Source of the DNA: Haloarchaeobius amylolyticus
GTDB lineage: Archaea > Halobacteriota > Halobacteria > Halobacteriales > Natrialbaceae
DNA length: 64,000 nt
Direction of reading: 5' to 3'
NCBI RefSeq assembly: GCF_026616195.1
Contig: NZ_JANHDH010000003.1
Span: forward strand, 124,001-188,000
Shown: positions 35,154-43,114 of the stretch, one piece after another
How positions within the stretch are numbered: position 1 is the first letter of the stretch
Layout: each line of letters begins with the position of its first letter
Position numbers and translations under genes: made by a program
The notes under the pieces: model-generated
What the model saw: only the letters and a program-made list of their open reading frames with translations
What the model was told of the DNA's origin: nothing
The model's database searches: none

Positions 35154-37940
35154 ATGCGACGACGTGACTTCCTCACATCGCTCACTGTCGCGGCGGCGGG
35201 CACAGCACTCGGTACCTCGGCGACCTCTGCGGCGCGAGCTGCCACGGGCACCATCGACTCGCTGGAGTTCGACTCCACGGCGAGCCTCCTCGATTCCTCC
35301 GGGAACGTCCTGACCGACGACTCGCTCGTCGCGGTGAAGGCGGAGACCTCCGCGGTCAACGACGACGCCGACGGGAACGGCGACGCGGTCGCGTACCCCT
35401 ACGACACGGACATCCCGCTCGTGGCGGTCGACGAGTCGAGCGCGGGCACGGTCGTCGGCTTCGGGGCGACGCTCGTCTCCGACGACGCCAACTTCCGGAG
35501 CGATAACGAGGAGTTCGTCCTCAACGTCTTCGACGCCTACCTCGGCGGTTCGGGCACTATCCTCTACGACGAGGGCCACGACGCCTACCACACGCTGACG
35601 GACTTCTCGAACATGGCGAACTACGCCGAGACCCAGCAGGACTACGCGGTCTCGGCCACCTCGGACATCTCCGCCGACCTCGCCGGGGCCGACGCGGTCT
35701 GGCTCACCGGGCCGTCCACGGCCTACACCAGCACGGAGAAGCAGGACCTCGCGGACTTCGTGGCGGGCGGCGGTGACGTCTTCATCTTCGACCGCGCGGA
35801 CTACTCGAACTACGACGAGACCGCGAACCTGAACGACATCGCGAGCGCCCTCTCGCTCTCGTTCCGGTTCAACGACGACCAGGTCACCGACGACACGAAC
35901 AACGGCGGCGTCTACTACAAGCCGACGACCACCCGGTTCGACACCACGTTCGACTTCTTCGCGGACCGACCTGGCATGGAGATCGACCCGAACGCGACCC
36001 ACACGGTCGACGTGGTCGGCGTCAGCGACGGGGACACCGCGACTGTCCGGTTCGACTCCGGGCGCGAGGAGAACGTCCGCATCCTCGGGATGGACACGCC
36101 CGAGAAGGAGCAGTACCAGCAGTACGAGCGCACCCAGGAGTGGGAGGGCATCGAGTCGATGACCTACCTCGCGGACTGGGGTGCGAACGCGACGACGTGG
36201 GGCGAGAACGAACTCGGCGGGAAGACCATCGACCTCTCGTTCGACGACAACGAACCCGGCATCTTCGACCAGTACGACCGTCTGCTCGGGTACATCCACT
36301 ACGACGCGACCGGCGATGGCACCCGCGACGACTTCTACAACCTGCGGACGGTCCAGAACGGGTACGCCCGGGTCTACGCTTCCGGCTTCTCGAACTACGA
36401 GACCTTCTACGACGCCGAGGTCACGGCCCAGCAGAACGGCACGAACCTCTGGTCCCAGAGCGACCCCTCGGCGACCGACCCCATCCGGAACCGCACCGTC
36501 GACGACCAGTTCTTCCCCGACGCGGCCTCGGTACGGACGAGCTCGGGCGCCATCAGCCAGTCCCGGGTCCCGGTCCTCGCGGAGTCCGAGGCCACCCAGA
36601 CCGACAGCCCGAGCGTCTCCTACACCGACATCCCCCTCGTCGGCGTCGACGAGGCCGCCAACGTCGCGATGGTCGGCTCGCCGTTCATCGACGAGTCCTT
36701 CGAACAGGCCGAGGGCTACGCGGTCGACACCTCGACCTACGAGAACTTCACCTTCCTGACGAACCTGCTCGACTGGCTCTCGGACAGTAGTGGGAAGGTC
36801 GTCATCGACGGCGGCCACGGCCAGTTCAGCGCGGACTACGCCCTCTCCAGCGAGGACGTGGCGTACTACCAGCGCTACCTCGAAGGCGTCGGCATCGACT
36901 TCGACCAGGTGAACAACCTGACCTCGGACAACCTCTCGAACGCCCGTGCGCTCGTCGTCACCTCGCCTGCCGACTCCTTCACGACGAGCGAGACCGACGC
37001 TGTCTCGCAGTTCGTCGCCGACGGCGGCTCTGTCGTCCTCGTCGGCGCGGCCAGTGCGACGAGCACCGCCCGGTCGAACCTCAACACGCTCGCGGCCGAC
37101 CTCGGCAGCGACCTGCGCCTGAACGACGGGCAGGTCGAGGACGCGACGAACAACGTCAATTCGGACGCGGCCGTCCCGGTCAGTACCCGATTCGACACCT
37201 CCTTCCCGCTGTTCTCCGCGTTCGACGGGAGCAACACCGGCGGGTCGGGCACCCTCGAACTCGTCAAGGTCCACGCCGACGCCGAGGGCACCGAGTCCGA
37301 GAACCTCAACGACGAGTACGTCGTCTTCGAGAACACCGGCTCCGGGTCGATGGAGCTGACGAACTACGTGGTCGAGGACGCCGCCGGCAAGAGCTACACC
37401 GTCCCCGAGTTCAGCCTCGACGCTGGCGCACGCGTCACGCTCCACACCGGGAGTGGCACCGACTCCGCGACCGACCTCTACTGGAACCGCAGCTCCGCGG
37501 TCTGGAACAACTCCGGCGACACCGTCATCGTCACCGACGACTCGGGTACCGAGGTCATCAACCGCACCTACAGCGGCGACGGCTTCGACGAGACCGACGA
37601 CGGCAGCACCAGTGACAGCATCGTCGTCAAGAACGTCCACGAGGACGCCGAGGGGACCGACTCGGAGAACCTCAACGACGAGTACGTCGTCTTCGAGAAC
37701 ACCGGCAGTTCGGCGGTCGACATGACCGACTACGTCTGCGAGGACGAGGCGGCCCACGACTACGTCTTCCCGTCGTTCACCCTCGACGCGGGCGCGACCG
37801 TCACGCTGCACACCGGGAGTGGGACGGACACCAGTACCGACCTCTACTGGGGGTCAGGCTCCAGCATCTGGAACAACGCCGGGGACACGGTCTACCTGTT
37901 CGACGCGAGCGGGAACACGGTGCTGACCCACTCGTACTGA
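35154..37940 (+). CDS. Secreted thermonuclease (SNase-like) with two lamin-tail domains and DUF4350-like domains
   Basis: The product is 928 residues. MRRRDFLTSLTVAAAG is a Tat signal without lipobox. A DUF4350/GATase-like domain (about 80-270) is followed by a staphylococcal-nuclease domain (about 282-440). Its active-site series is present: SDGDT, NVRILGMDTPE (Arg, Asp, Thr and Glu of the family, about 307-317) and DQYDRLLGY (Arg about 376). A second DUF4350-like domain (about 483-690) precedes two tandem lamin-tail domains (about 701-809 and 822-928), each with LNDEYVVFENTG and VTLHTGSGTD. Expected role: extracellular nucleic-acid degradation for nutrient use or matrix turnover, with lamin-tail domains as binding modules. 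The start is fixed by the Tat signal. Confidence 0.9.
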   Translation: MRRRDFLTSLTVAAAGTALGTSATSAARAATGTIDSLEFDSTASLLDSSGNVLTDDSLVAVKAETSAVNDDADGNGDAVAYPYDTDIPLVAVDESSAGTVVGFGATLVSDDANFRSDNEEFVLNVFDAYLGGSGTILYDEGHDAYHTLTDFSNMANYAETQQDYAVSATSDISADLAGADAVWLTGPSTAYTSTEKQDLADFVAGGGDVFIFDRADYSNYDETANLNDIASALSLSFRFNDDQVTDDTNNGGVYYKPTTTRFDTTFDFFADRPGMEIDPNATHTVDVVGVSDGDTATVRFDSGREENVRILGMDTPEKEQYQQYERTQEWEGIESMTYLADWGANATTWGENELGGKTIDLSFDDNEPGIFDQYDRLLGYIHYDATGDGTRDDFYNLRTVQNGYARVYASGFSNYETFYDAEVTAQQNGTNLWSQSDPSATDPIRNRTVDDQFFPDAASVRTSSGAISQSRVPVLAESEATQTDSPSVSYTDIPLVGVDEAANVAMVGSPFIDESFEQAEGYAVDTSTYENFTFLTNLLDWLSDSSGKVVIDGGHGQFSADYALSSEDVAYYQRYLEGVGIDFDQVNNLTSDNLSNARALVVTSPADSFTTSETDAVSQFVADGGSVVLVGAASATSTARSNLNTLAADLGSDLRLNDGQVEDATNNVNSDAAVPVSTRFDTSFPLFSAFDGSNTGGSGTLELVKVHADAEGTESENLNDEYVVFENTGSGSMELTNYVVEDAAGKSYTVPEFSLDAGARVTLHTGSGTDSATDLYWNRSSAVWNNSGDTVIVTDDSGTEVINRTYSGDGFDETDDGSTSDSIVVKNVHEDAEGTDSENLNDEYVVFENTGSSAVDMTDYVCEDEAAHDYVFPSFTLDAGATVTLHTGSGTDTSTDLYWGSGSSIWNNAGDTVYLFDASGNTVLTHSY

Positions 37941-38021
37941 CCGGTTCCCGGTTGCCGTCACCCGTTCTTCGGGCCCGACCTGCACGGTCTTTCGTGCCAC
38001 ACTGGCCGGTTCCAAGGATAT

Positions 38022-38036
38022 TTACAACTCCTGTAA
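38022..38036 (+). promoter_or_regulatory. Inverted repeat at the alpha-glucosidase promoter
   Basis: TTACA (38022-38026) and TGTAA (38032-38036) are inverted arms with a 5-nt spacer, overlapping a TATA-like GATATTTACA 26-33 nt before the ATG at 38051. It could be an operator for a sugar-responsive regulator. Confidence 0.35.
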
Positions 38037-38050
38037 GTAATCTCCATGCA

Positions 38051-39787
38051 ATGACCCCGCTCGAACGCGACCCCGAATGGTGGAAAGAAGCCGTCGTCTA
38101 CCAGGTCTATCCCCGCAGTTTCAACGACACCGACGGCGATGGCGTCGGCGACCTCCAGGGCGTCATCGAGAAGCTCGACTACCTCGACGAGCTGGGCGTC
38201 GACGTCGTCTGGCTCAACCCCGTCTACGAGTCGCCGAACGCGGACAACGGCTACGACATCGCCGACTACCGGTCCATCATGGACCAGTTCGGCTCGATGG
38301 CGGACTGGGAGACACTGCTCGACGGCCTCCACGAGCGCGGCATCGCGCTCATCATGGACCTCGTGGTCAACCACACGTCCGACGAGCACGAGTGGTTCGT
38401 CGAATCGCGCGACCCCGACAGCGAGTACCGCGACTGGTACTGGTGGCGGGAGGGCGTCGACGCCGACGAGGTCGACTGGGACGCCGCCGAGGGCCCCGAG
38501 GGCGAGGCACCCCCGAACGACTGGGGCTCGTTCTTCGGCGGCCCGGCGTGGGCCTACGACGAGGACACCGAGGAGTGGTACCTCCACCTCTTCGACCGCA
38601 AGCAGCCCGACCTGAACTGGGAGAACCCCGACGTCCGGGAGGAGATCTTCGACATGATGCAGTGGTGGCTGGACAAGGGAATCGACGGGTTCCGGATGGA
38701 CGTCATCAACCTCATCTCGAAGGTCGAGGAGGACGCCCCCGAGGATGCCATCCCGGAACACTACTTCAACGGCCCGCGCATCCACGAGTACCTCCAGGAC
38801 ATGAACGAGGAGGTGCTGGAAGGCGAGAACCTCCTGACCGTCGGCGAGATGATCGGCGACGAGATGCCGATGGAGACCGCCCGCCAGTACGTCGGCGAGG
38901 ACGGCGACGGTCTCAGCATGATATTCCACTTCGAGCACATGCTGCTCGACCGCGGCCACCACATCTGGGAGCGCGAGGAGCTCGACCTCACGGAGTTCAA
39001 GGCCGTCTTCGACCGCTGGCAGGACGGCCTGGCCGACGACGGCTGGAACAGCCTCTACCTGAACAACCACGACCAGCCCCGGCAGGTCTCCCGGTTCGGC
39101 AACGACGACGAGTACCGCCGCGAGTCCGCGAAACTGCTGGGGACGTTCCTGCACACGCTGCAGGGCACGCCCTACATCTACCAGGGCGAGGAACTCGGAA
39201 TGACGAACTACCCCTTCGAGTCCCTCGAGGACTACCAGGACGTGGACACGGTGAACCCGGTCCGGAACGCGCTCGACGACGGCACCATCGACTCCTTCGA
39301 GGACGTGGCCGACGACGTGCGCCAGAACTCCCGCGACAACGCCCGGACCCCGATGCAGTGGTCCGACGACGAGCACGCCGGCTTCACCGACGGCGAGCCC
39401 TGGATGCCGGTGAACCCGAACTACGAGCACGTCAACGCCGAGGCCGAGCGCGCCGACCCCGACTCGGTGTTCCACTACTACCGCGACCTCATCGCCCTGC
39501 GCGACGAGCACGACGTGCTGGTCTCCGGCGAGTACGACCAGCTCACGCCCGACCACGAGGAACTGTGGGCGTACACACGGACCAGCGAGGACGGTCGCCT
39601 GCTCGTGGCGCTGAACTTCGCCGATACTGCGACCAGCGCGGGAATGGCCGGGCTGGTCGACCTCGACGACGCGGAGCCGACGCTCCTCATCGGGAACTAC
39701 GGCCAGCGCGAGGAGTCGGTCGACGCGTCCGACCTCGCCACGGTCGACCTGCGACCGTGGGAGGCGCGCGTCTACCGGCTCGACTAG
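38051..39787 (+). CDS. Cytosolic GH13 alpha-glucosidase (oligo-1,6-glucosidase/maltodextrin type)
   Basis: The product has 578 residues, no signal, and begins PEWWKEAVVYQVYPRSF, as in GH13 alpha-glucosidases of the oligosaccharide group. The four conserved regions are present: MDLVVNHTSDEH (about 101), GFRMDVIN (nucleophile Asp about 217), TVGEM (acid/base Glu about 265) and NNHDQPR (Asp about 340). It would cleave alpha-glucosidic bonds in maltose, isomaltose, trehalose-like or short dextrins. The ATG at 38051 lies close to the promoter, as a leaderless start. It is the first of three GH13 genes within 12 kb. Confidence 0.92.
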   Translation: MTPLERDPEWWKEAVVYQVYPRSFNDTDGDGVGDLQGVIEKLDYLDELGVDVVWLNPVYESPNADNGYDIADYRSIMDQFGSMADWETLLDGLHERGIALIMDLVVNHTSDEHEWFVESRDPDSEYRDWYWWREGVDADEVDWDAAEGPEGEAPPNDWGSFFGGPAWAYDEDTEEWYLHLFDRKQPDLNWENPDVREEIFDMMQWWLDKGIDGFRMDVINLISKVEEDAPEDAIPEHYFNGPRIHEYLQDMNEEVLEGENLLTVGEMIGDEMPMETARQYVGEDGDGLSMIFHFEHMLLDRGHHIWEREELDLTEFKAVFDRWQDGLADDGWNSLYLNNHDQPRQVSRFGNDDEYRRESAKLLGTFLHTLQGTPYIYQGEELGMTNYPFESLEDYQDVDTVNPVRNALDDGTIDSFEDVADDVRQNSRDNARTPMQWSDDEHAGFTDGEPWMPVNPNYEHVNAEAERADPDSVFHYYRDLIALRDEHDVLVSGEYDQLTPDHEELWAYTRTSEDGRLLVALNFADTATSAGMAGLVDLDDAEPTLLIGNYGQREESVDASDLATVDLRPWEARVYRLD

Positions 39788-39821
39788 CGGTGACTGGCGC
39801 TGACCCCGCCGCAGTCTCGGT

Positions 39822-40136
39822 TCAGAGGTACTCGATGCGATGCAGCACGTACCGATAGGTGCGACCCGCGTCCTTGACCACGAGGACGTGGCCCTCCGGG
39901 CGTCGTTCGAGCAGGTGGAAGCGCTCGCCGTCCTGGCCCGGGTTCAGCGACGCCGGCGCGCCGGCGATGTCGAAGCACAGCCGCGCCTGCTCCCCCTTCA
40001 CGTCGTCGACCGCCCTGGCCTCGACCACGAGCGTCGCGCCGCTGTCCTCGATTCCGACGTCCCCCGTCAGTTCCCACGTGTGGCCGTTGTAGCGCAGTTG
40101 CCGCCCCTTGACGTCCTCCCAACGTGTCTGGAACAT
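39822..40136 (-). CDS. Small conserved-looking haloarchaeal protein, beta-rich
   Basis: The product has 104 residues and is soluble and beta-strand-rich (WEDVKGRQLRYNGHTWELTG ... HLLERRPEGHVLVVKD). I do not recognise a family. The ATG at 40136 is used because the in-frame extension upstream runs antisense through the lamin-tail gene. The gene is transcribed in the same direction as the lamin-tail gene upstream, 68 nt apart. Confidence 0.65.
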   Translation of the reverse strand: MFQTRWEDVKGRQLRYNGHTWELTGDVGIEDSGATLVVEARAVDDVKGEQARLCFDIAGAPASLNPGQDGERFHLLERRPEGHVLVVKDAGRTYRYVLHRIEYL

Positions 40137-40204
40137 ACCGAGTGGACTAGGGGTGGGAGTCGTTTCGCAGTTTCGGCAGGTCGCTGAGGACTCCGGACGC
40201 GACG

Positions 40205-40567
40205 CTATTTGTTGTAGGTCTCCCGGATCCGGAGGGTCCCGGTGTCGTCCCGGACGAACACCGAATCCTCCAGGTTGTTCCACACCGGTTTCTCGGAGCC
40301 CCAGTAGTGGTCCGTCTCCGTGTCGGCCCCACTGCCGGTGTGGAGCGTGAGGTGGAATCCTGGCTCGAGGACGGTCCCCTCGGGGAACTCGTATCGCTCG
40401 CCGGCGTCGTTCTCGACGGTCCAGCCCGAGATGTCGAGCGGATCGTCGCCGGTGTTCTCGAACCGGACGTACTCCTCGTCGAGGTGTTTCACGTCCCGAC
40501 CGACCGGGTCGTTGCGGATCTCGTCTACCGCCAGCGGGCTGTGGTGGACCTTCTCTGGGTGGCTCAT
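40205..40567 (-). CDS. Stand-alone lamin-tail domain protein
   Basis: The product has 120 residues and is essentially one lamin-tail domain: DEEYVRFENTGDDPLDISGW, LTLHTGSGADTETDHYWGS and PVWNNLEDSVFV match the two domains at the end of the secreted nuclease at 35154-37940. It has no signal peptide, so it would be cytosolic unless exported another way. The lamin-tail fold binds ligands or DNA-associated partners in other proteins; no role is known here. Confidence 0.85.
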   Translation of the reverse strand: MSHPEKVHHSPLAVDEIRNDPVGRDVKHLDEEYVRFENTGDDPLDISGWTVENDAGERYEFPEGTVLEPGFHLTLHTGSGADTETDHYWGSEKPVWNNLEDSVFVRDDTGTLRIRETYNK

Positions 40568-40676
40568 GGTAATCCGGTTCTAGTACGACGGCAGGTGCCA
40601 TAGCGTGGCGGAGACCCCAGCACCCTGTGGGTTCTGACGGCTCCGGCGACGATTCGCTATTCGTACTCGGCTGCCT

Positions 40677-41432
40677 ATGCTTCACATGGAAGGACACCAA
40701 CAGCCCATCGACCCGGGGTCGTTCAGCATCGAGCACGAGGCGCCCCCGTCTCCGACGCTCATCTGTGGGTTCTCGGCGTTCGGACTCGCGGGGCTCGTCG
40801 CCGCCGACTTCCTCGTGAAACAGCTCGCCCTCGAAGAGACCGGTCACATCGTCACGGACGCGCTGGCACCGTTCACGCCCTTCGAAGACGGAGTGCCGCG
40901 ACACCACTCACGTCTGTTCTCCACGCCCGAATCCGCCGTCAGCGTCCTCGTCAACGACCTGTTCGTGCCACCGTGGGCGACTGACCCCTTCGCGACGGCC
41001 ATCCTCGAATGGGGAGACGAGAACGCGGTCGAGGAGGTGACGGTCCTCGTCGGCGCACCCTTCGCCCACACCGAGGACCAGCACGTCGTCTCCTACATCG
41101 CGACCGAGGACTACCGCGAACACCGGCTCGCCGGCAGCGACCTCCCGCCGATGCGGACCGGCTACCTCGAGGGCATCAACGCGAGCCTGGTGAGCCGCGG
41201 TATCGACTCGACGCTCCGCGTGGGTCTGCTGGTGACGCCGGTCCACGCCCAGCCGCCGGACGTCGATGCCGCCATCAGGCTGGTCGAGGTGGTCTCCGAC
41301 CTCTACGGGTTCGACGTTGACGCGGGGCCCCTCGATTCCTTCGCCACCGCGGTCGAGCAGCACTACCAGGACCTCGGCCGAAAGGTGGCCGAGGAGCCGG
41401 GGTCCGCACCAGAGGACCGGATGTACATGTAG
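40677..41432 (+). CDS. PAC2 family protein (proteasome assembly chaperone 2-like)
   Basis: The product has 251 residues with the PAC2 alpha/beta fold: PTLICGFSAFGLAGLVAADF (about 26-45) is the family's N-terminal block, then VTVLVGAP and GLLVTPVHAQPPDV. Archaeal PAC2 proteins resemble proteasome-assembly chaperones and relate to the ATP-grasp ligase partner proteins; the exact role is unclear. Start at the first of two close ATGs (40677 and 40686). Confidence 0.88.
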   Translation: MLHMEGHQQPIDPGSFSIEHEAPPSPTLICGFSAFGLAGLVAADFLVKQLALEETGHIVTDALAPFTPFEDGVPRHHSRLFSTPESAVSVLVNDLFVPPWATDPFATAILEWGDENAVEEVTVLVGAPFAHTEDQHVVSYIATEDYREHRLAGSDLPPMRTGYLEGINASLVSRGIDSTLRVGLLVTPVHAQPPDVDAAIRLVEVVSDLYGFDVDAGPLDSFATAVEQHYQDLGRKVAEEPGSAPEDRMYM

Positions 41433-41501
41433 CCCGGACGTCGCCGCCGGTGCATCGCGGGAAGAGATACCCTCATCCGCGCCAGCAGCCTCTGTACACC
41501 T

Positions 41502-41930
41502 ATGGAACTCGTACTCTCCGACAGGTCGCTGCTCCGTCGGGCCCGGGACCAGCTCGACGGCTGGGTCAGGAACGGGCGCGACCGCGCCTTCGACGACCTC
41601 TTCGCCGGGCCGAACCCGACGGTGCCCGGCGCCCGGCTGGCCCTTCTCGACCGTATCGACGCCGCACTTCCCGAGCAGACCGGCGTCGGCCTCTGGGGAA
41701 CCGACGAGTACGGCATCATCACCGGCTACGAGGTCGGCGACGTCCCCTTCCGGGTCGTCTGCACGCGCCGGCCCGAGATCCCCGCGAGTGGGTACCGCGG
41801 CCGGGACAGCATCGACGAGGCGACCCGGAACGACCTCAACGACGTGCTGTACGAGTACTGCGAACGCGTCGCCTCGCACGCACAGGCCGACCTCGAACGG
41901 TTCCTCCTGTCCCTCGACCGCGAGCACTGA
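41502..41930 (+). CDS. Conserved-looking haloarchaeal protein of unknown function
   Basis: The product has 142 residues and is soluble. RARDQLDGWVRNGRDRAFDD opens a helix, then strands GVGLWGTDEYGIITGYEVGD and a C-terminal helix pair. I recognise no family with certainty. It precedes the Hsp20 gene by 68 nt in the same direction and may share its transcript. Confidence 0.65.
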   Translation: MELVLSDRSLLRRARDQLDGWVRNGRDRAFDDLFAGPNPTVPGARLALLDRIDAALPEQTGVGLWGTDEYGIITGYEVGDVPFRVVCTRRPEIPASGYRGRDSIDEATRNDLNDVLYEYCERVASHAQADLERFLLSLDREH

Positions 41931-41998
41931 GTCCTGCCTTGGTATCTCAGGGGACGGCTCGAACCGCGTGCCACCCTACTCCACCTGAGGTTCCGACC

Positions 41999-42451
41999 AT
42001 GAGTACACGAAGCAACCCGTTCGAGGAGCTCCAGCGGCTCCTCGACCAGATGGGACGACAGTTCGCCGAGTTCGACGACGCCCGGGGCAGCCAGGGAGGG
42101 TCGCTGCAGGCGTGGGGGCAGGACGCGGCCGCGCCGATGCCACTGGACATCGAGGACGTCGACGACAAGCTCGTCGTCACCGCGGAGCTGCCGGGGTTCG
42201 ACCGCGACGAGATCGCGGTCAGCATCGACGATGGAACCCTCACCATCGAGGCCGAACACGAGAGTACCGCAGAGGAGCGCGAGGGGACGTTCCTGCACCG
42301 CGAGCGCACCCAGCGCACACTGAAGCGGTCGGTAAGCCTGCCGGCGGCCGTCGACGCTGCCGACGTGGCGGCGACCTACCGGAACGGGGTGTTGACCGTC
42401 ACGCTCCAGAAGAGCGGGCAGTCGGAAGGGACCGAAATCGACATCGAGTGA
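41999..42451 (+). CDS. Small heat-shock protein, Hsp20/alpha-crystallin family
   Basis: The product has 150 residues. An N-terminal Gln-rich arm (1-45) is followed by the alpha-crystallin domain (about 46-140) with VTAELPGFDRDEIAVSID, LHRERTQRTLKRSVSLP and the closing YRNGVLTVTLQK. Holdase chaperone forming oligomers in the cytoplasm. The ATG is at 41999-42001; the open frame reaching back to 41450 is a shadow of the gene before it. Confidence 0.92.
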   Translation: MSTRSNPFEELQRLLDQMGRQFAEFDDARGSQGGSLQAWGQDAAAPMPLDIEDVDDKLVVTAELPGFDRDEIAVSIDDGTLTIEAEHESTAEEREGTFLHRERTQRTLKRSVSLPAAVDAADVAATYRNGVLTVTLQKSGQSEGTEIDIE

Positions 42452-42487
42452 GGGGCGTACCGAACGAATCCTCTCGGCCAGCCCGAC

Positions 42488-42988
42488 TCACTCGAACTGC
42501 TCGGCCTCCCCGTACTCCTGTCCCAGCTCGACGTAGTGCTCGTGCGTCCGCGAAATCTCGTCGAGCTGTGCGTCGCTGAGGGGCTTCGTCTCGGCCGGCG
42601 TGCCGTAGGCGAGGTGGCCCTCGGGGATGGTCTGGTCCTGCAGGACGACTGTGTTCGCCGCCACGATGCAGTTCGATTCGACGGTCGCGCCCCGGAGGAC
42701 CGCGCTGTGCATCCCGACGAGCGAGTGGTCCTCGACGGTAGCGAAGTCGACCACGGCGTTGTGTCCCACCGTCACCTCGTCGCCCAGGGTCGCGCCGTGG
42801 AGCATCGTGAACTCCTGGACGTTGGTCTCCTGGCCGATGTCGACCGGGGCGCCGTCGGCCCGGCAGCAGACGAAGGGCCAGATGCTCGCACGCTCGTCGA
42901 CCGCCACGTCGCCGATGAGGTAGGCCATCTCGGAGACGAACGCGGAGTCGGCCACCATCGGGCTGGCATCGCGGAGTGGTCTCTGCAT
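42488..42988 (-). CDS. Gamma-class carbonic anhydrase-like hexapeptide protein
   Basis: The product has about 166 residues and is a left-handed beta-helix protein. The three His positions that bind metal in gamma-carbonic anhydrases are present (MLHGATLGDEVTVGHN and VGMHSAVL, about residues 67, 80 and 94). It would interconvert CO2 and bicarbonate, though members of this family can be acyltransferase-like or inactive. The C-terminal helix reads PLSDAQLDEISRTHEHYVELG. The ATG at 42988 is preferred; codons up to 43030 are open but lie in the intergenic gap. Confidence 0.85.
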   Translation of the reverse strand: MQRPLRDASPMVADSAFVSEMAYLIGDVAVDERASIWPFVCCRADGAPVDIGQETNVQEFTMLHGATLGDEVTVGHNAVVDFATVEDHSLVGMHSAVLRGATVESNCIVAANTVVLQDQTIPEGHLAYGTPAETKPLSDAQLDEISRTHEHYVELGQEYGEAEQFE

Positions 42989-43114
42989 GTCATCCGATGC
43001 GTCGGTGGGCGCTATAAGCGTGCTCCCCACCCGAGCATAGAATCTTGAAGTACTAATTCACAAAACATTTTTACACCCGCGGTGTGGTGGTCTGAGCAAA
43101 CGTGGGACGTGACA

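Noticed and set aside
35112-37811. Minus-strand ORF of 899 residues under the secreted nuclease
   Set aside because: It is antisense to a gene with clear catalytic motifs and signal peptide, and has no recognisable domain.
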